This document shows, piece after piece, positions 61,623 to 64,000 of a DNA stretch of 64,000 bases; positions within the stretch are counted from its first letter, which is position 1; each line of letters begins with the position of its first letter. The DNA comes from Lachnospiraceae bacterium. Its GTDB lineage: Bacteria > Bacillota > Clostridia > Oscillospirales > CAG-272. The notes under the pieces were generated by a model. It did no database searches. It saw nothing but the letters and a program-made list of their open reading frames with translations, and had not been told where the DNA came from. The translations under genes and the position numbers were made by a program. The DNA is taken from the NCBI GenBank assembly GCA_024404495.1, contig JAKSPT010000004.1:49716-113715 (forward strand), in the 5' to 3' direction.

Positions 61623-61800
61623 TACTTTTTGCATAAAATAAAAATGCTTTTCGCCCCGGCGAAAAGCTACCTTACTTCTTCACTATTCACTATTACCTCT
61701 TACCTCCCAAAAAGTTCCCGTGGACGGGTTTAGTGAATAGTGAATAGTGAAGAAGTAATAAGTAAAAATTCCCGCAGACTTCGTCCACGGGAATTTTTTG
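61615..61800. repeat. Structured intergenic element, copy 1
   Basis: Three nested inverted repeats. Arm A (GCTTTTCGCC-CCGG-cGAAAAGC, 61646-61667). Arm B, TTACTTCTTCACTATTCACTA (61672-61692) against the right side at 61731-61765. Arm X (TTCCCGTGGACG, 61715-61726), lying inside B, is fully complementary to the end of Y (CGTCCACGGGAA, 61782-61793), which is followed by six T. A promoter for the minus strand overlaps the left edge. A second copy lies at 62944. The A and B parts are shared; X and Y differ but still pair. It fills the 305-bp gap between genes and works as a terminator for the YitT gene. Confidence 0.85.
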
Positions 61801-61874
61801 GCTTTTCCGGTCTAAAAAGATGCGCTCGTTATTTCAAGCATTGATGTGTTTCGATTTGCACCGTCTTTTGAGGA

Positions 61875-62792
61875 CTATGTTGTTTTCCCGTCCCCATCAT
61901 CAAAAATGCTGTCGCTTTTATTTCCGTGCTTATCGATTTTTTTGAAATTACCGTAGATCTCTCTCACGGGGTCAGACGTGGCAAAAGTTCCGGGATATTT
62001 CTTCAGTATCTCGGAAAGCGTCTGGATCTGACCGTTATTGACGATGCAGATCAAAGTCTGCGTCCGCTTTTCCGAATACGCGCCCTCCGAATCTATGATC
62101 GTCGCAGTATGGTGCAGGACGCGGATGATATCGTCCGCGATCTCCTTCCCGTGAGTCGTAACAATGACGAACCGTGTCGCGCTGTGCCCGGAACGTATCG
62201 CCTTGTCGGCAATTGTCGTTGCCGCGAAACTATACATGATAGATAAAAAAACAGGTTCCAAGCGATACCCATACACCACGAAACTGAGTATTGCAACGAT
62301 TGAGTTGATTACGAAAGAAATGCGGAAAACGGATTTTTGCGGCTGCTTTGCGCGAATGATGGCAGAAACGAAATCCGTTCCTCCCGTATAAGCACCGACG
62401 CGAATCAGAACGGAATAAATACACCCCATCACAATACCGGCAACCAGCGGACCGAGAATAGTACTTGTGCCGTTCTCCGTCGAGTAGGCAATGGCTGAAA
62501 GGTCAACCTTTTCAAGCACGATCAGTGCACCCGAAAAGATTCCGACATAAAGCATACTGCGCACGGCGAGCGTTTTGCTGACCTTCATATAAACCAGAAC
62601 GGCAAGCGGTATATTGATCAGAAAACTCATGTATCCGATATTGATGTCAAAAACTTCCTGTATGATGATACAGATACCGTTTACTCCCGACGGCGCAAAT
62701 GAATTTGGCCAAACCAAAATTGCGTAAACAAATGCCGCTACGATAGCAGCAAAGACGATGGTTGCATATGAAAATATTTTTTTTGCTCTCAT
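61875..62792 (-). CDS. YitT family membrane protein (DUF161/DUF2179)
   Basis: About 305 residues from MRAKKIFSYATIVFAAIVAA, with AAAGG nine bases upstream; earlier ATGs have no Shine-Dalgarno. Five or six TM helices with the family markers FAPSGVNGICIIIQEVF, GGTDFVSAIIR and the soluble DUF2179 domain at the end (RFVIVTTHGKEIADDIIRVL, HTATIIDSEGAYS, TLICIVNNGQI). YitT proteins are abundant in Bacillota; their function is not established. The promoter lies at 62927, giving a 130-base leader. Confidence 0.92.
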   Translation of the reverse strand: MRAKKIFSYATIVFAAIVAAFVYAILVWPNSFAPSGVNGICIIIQEVFDINIGYMSFLINIPLAVLVYMKVSKTLAVRSMLYVGIFSGALIVLEKVDLSAIAYSTENGTSTILGPLVAGIVMGCIYSVLIRVGAYTGGTDFVSAIIRAKQPQKSVFRISFVINSIVAILSFVVYGYRLEPVFLSIMYSFAATTIADKAIRSGHSATRFVIVTTHGKEIADDIIRVLHHTATIIDSEGAYSEKRTQTLICIVNNGQIQTLSEILKKYPGTFATSDPVREIYGNFKKIDKHGNKSDSIFDDGDGKTT

Positions 62793-62926
62793 GTTGATAT
62801 GCCTTTCTTTTTCCGAAGCCAAGGTCTCGTAAAGTAACGCCATCACAATTAAGGAAAGTATTGCAAAAATAGTGAAAACTGCCGACTATTTTATCTGACA
62901 AACTTTATCCTCATCACTTTTTATTC

Positions 62927-62955
62927 ATTATAGCATTTGGATGCAAATACTTCAA
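62927..62955 (-). promoter_or_regulatory. Promoter of the YitT gene
   Basis: TTGAAG and TATAAT with a 17-bp spacer; again the -35 lies in the left edge of the intergenic element (copy 2). Confidence 0.8.
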
Positions 62956-63120
62956 TACTTTTCACAAAAAATGCTTTTCGCCCCGGCGAAAAGCTACCTT
63001 ACTTCTTCACTATTCACTATTACTTATTACCTTCCAAAAACTCCCGAATGCGCCAAATTAGTGAAGAGTGAAGAAGTAATAAGTAAAACTCCCGACTGCT
63101 TGCGCATTCGGGAGTTTTTG
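62944..63120. repeat. Structured intergenic element, copy 2
   Basis: Same layout as copy 1: arm A identical (62973-62994), arm B nearly identical (left from 62999, right at 63058-63086), and arms X (CTCCCGAATGCGC, 63041-63053) and Y end (GCGCATTCGGGAG, 63102-63114) with a different sequence but perfect 13-bp pairing, followed by five T. It fills the gap between the YitT and DUF3885 genes. Confidence 0.85.
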
Positions 63121-63171
63121 TGTCATGGGCTCTTAAAAGATAGCAGCATCCAATTGTTCTCTATCAGAGTT

Positions 63172-63852
63172 TTATTTTCTATTTTTCTCTATTTCATCCA
63201 TGCGGCTTTTCATCAAGTCAACATCATACTCCAAGAAAAACGGTTTCAAATCGTTGTAATGCGCTGCAAAGGCTTCCGGCGTTGCAAAAACAATATCGCA
63301 GCCTCTGTCATCATATACGGAAAAAATGAATTCACCCTCAAAGGACACGAAACTTACTAAAGGCAAACTTTGATTTTCTATTTGCGTACAGATCAGTTTT
63401 TCCGCATTGAATCCTTTTCCGTCAGAATAACAGACAACACGATTTCGTCCCAGAAAGGCTTCATCTTCTTCATTCTCGTAACCTTTCAATTTTTTCACAA
63501 TGACATGCCGATACTTGTCTTGAAAATGATAGAGAAACTTTAATTTAGCAACCTCGGCTTGGATACTATACTCATGAATCTCTTCCATATCATCCGCGTA
63601 GTCGGCTTCGCATTCAGCCGCTCCCGAAAAACATTGGTCATAAATCCAATAATCAAAAAACAAAGCATCCGCAGCGTTTGGAAAAAGAAGTTGATATATG
63701 TCCATTGCCCTTTTCTTCGCGTTTTGCATATATACATCATCATCTCCAACACCGAGTTCGCATCGGATGGAATAAGGATGATTATAGAAAAACGGCTGCA
63801 AGTATTGGAAGTCGCTGCTCAGTATGTTGTGCTCAATAATACTGCTTGTCAT
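63172..63852 (-). CDS. DUF3885 family protein
   Basis: About 226 residues from MTSSIIEHNIL. The frame is open further, but the promoter at 63914 lies inside that stretch, so the start is at 63852 (AAGGGG 12 bases upstream) or 63861. The diagnostic block is IRCELGVGDDDVYMQNAKKR, followed by FPNAADALFFDYWIYD. Function unknown; such proteins are found among immunity-type genes of toxin islands. Soluble and acidic. Confidence 0.8.
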   Translation of the reverse strand: MTSSIIEHNILSSDFQYLQPFFYNHPYSIRCELGVGDDDVYMQNAKKRAMDIYQLLFPNAADALFFDYWIYDQCFSGAAECEADYADDMEEIHEYSIQAEVAKLKFLYHFQDKYRHVIVKKLKGYENEEDEAFLGRNRVVCYSDGKGFNAEKLICTQIENQSLPLVSFVSFEGEFIFSVYDDRGCDIVFATPEAFAAHYNDLKPFFLEYDVDLMKSRMDEIEKNRK

Positions 63853-63913
63853 ATCATACATTAACCCCTTGATTGTTAATAAATCTCTACCCGTATAATA
63901 TCTCTGATTTTGT

Positions 63914-63942
63914 ATTATAACACAAAACAGAACACTTTTCAA
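63914..63942 (-). promoter_or_regulatory. Promoter of the DUF3885 gene
   Basis: TTGAAA and TATAAT with a 17-bp spacer. Beyond it, up to the window edge, I see nothing. Confidence 0.8.
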
Positions 63943-64000
63943 TTCCTCCGGTTCAATTCCGGTAAAAAAGGGCAAAACATCAAATGATATCTTTTTATTT

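Overview
The window is chromosomal DNA of a Gram-positive bacterium of the Bacillota, class Clostridia, most likely an uncultured gut or rumen member of the Oscillospirales or a neighbouring order. The reasons are a GlgC/GlgD pair, a SpoIIAA-type STAS gene, AGGAGG-type ribosome binding sites, near-consensus sigma-A promoters with 17-bp spacers before many genes, small accessory families (YitT, DUF3885, DMP19, four-helix bundle) common in these gut Clostridia, and remnants of an integrative element beside a tRNA gene. The order is an inference; the class is well supported. The chromosome is GC-rich, and the accessory stretches (about 21.1-26.0 kb, 55.1-56.5 kb and 60.3-64 kb) are visibly richer in A+T.

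Region by region. 0-10.7 kb: a glycogen locus on the minus strand, read glgB, glgC, glgD, (terminator), glgA, glgP, GH13 amylase, with a consensus promoter before glgB and the start of a STAS gene at the left edge. 11-14.4 kb: one large, probably highly expressed, surface-anchored multidomain protein. 14.5-14.9 kb: an array of short hairpins and a tRNA-Val. 15-21 kb: asnA-xpt, then a heterodimeric ABC exporter with trmO, then tRNA-Ala. 21.1-26 kb: an eroded island next to tRNA-Ala with an integrase tail, a broken polyvalent-type protein, an Rhs scrap, three unknown genes and an ECF sigma/DUF4367 pair. 26-31 kb: a CotH-like lipoprotein and a membrane sulfatase/LTA-synthase-like enzyme. 31-43.8 kb: separately promoted genes for carbohydrate and small-molecule turnover (UroD-like, GH39-like, alarmone-hydrolase-like HD plus STAS-kinase, flavin oxidoreductase, GH38 mannosidase, D-aminoacylase-like, GxGYxYP-like). 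43.9-52.4 kb: a six-gene operon (GH38, GH28-like, SGNH esterase, CehA/McbA metallohydrolase, GNAT, beta-helix) whose products lack signal peptides. 52.4-55.1 kb: a compact RiPP-like cassette (small precursor, HPr-kinase-like ATPase, radical SAM/SPASM enzyme, PqqD). 55-64 kb: accessory unknowns, a GH2 lipoprotein, a DMP19/four-helix operon, a YitT protein, a DUF3885 protein, and two copies of a structured intergenic element.

How the parts fit: the cell stores glycogen and devotes much of this segment to dismantling mannose-containing and uronic-acid-type glycans, largely with cytoplasmic enzymes; surface lipoproteins and a large anchored protein face outward, and the anchored protein and the CotH lipoprotein share an apparently undescribed module. 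The most interesting candidates for new biology are the RiPP-like cassette at 52.4-55.1 kb, the module marked ELTSSG-x-CD-x-EE, and the two-copy intergenic element whose pairing arms covary.
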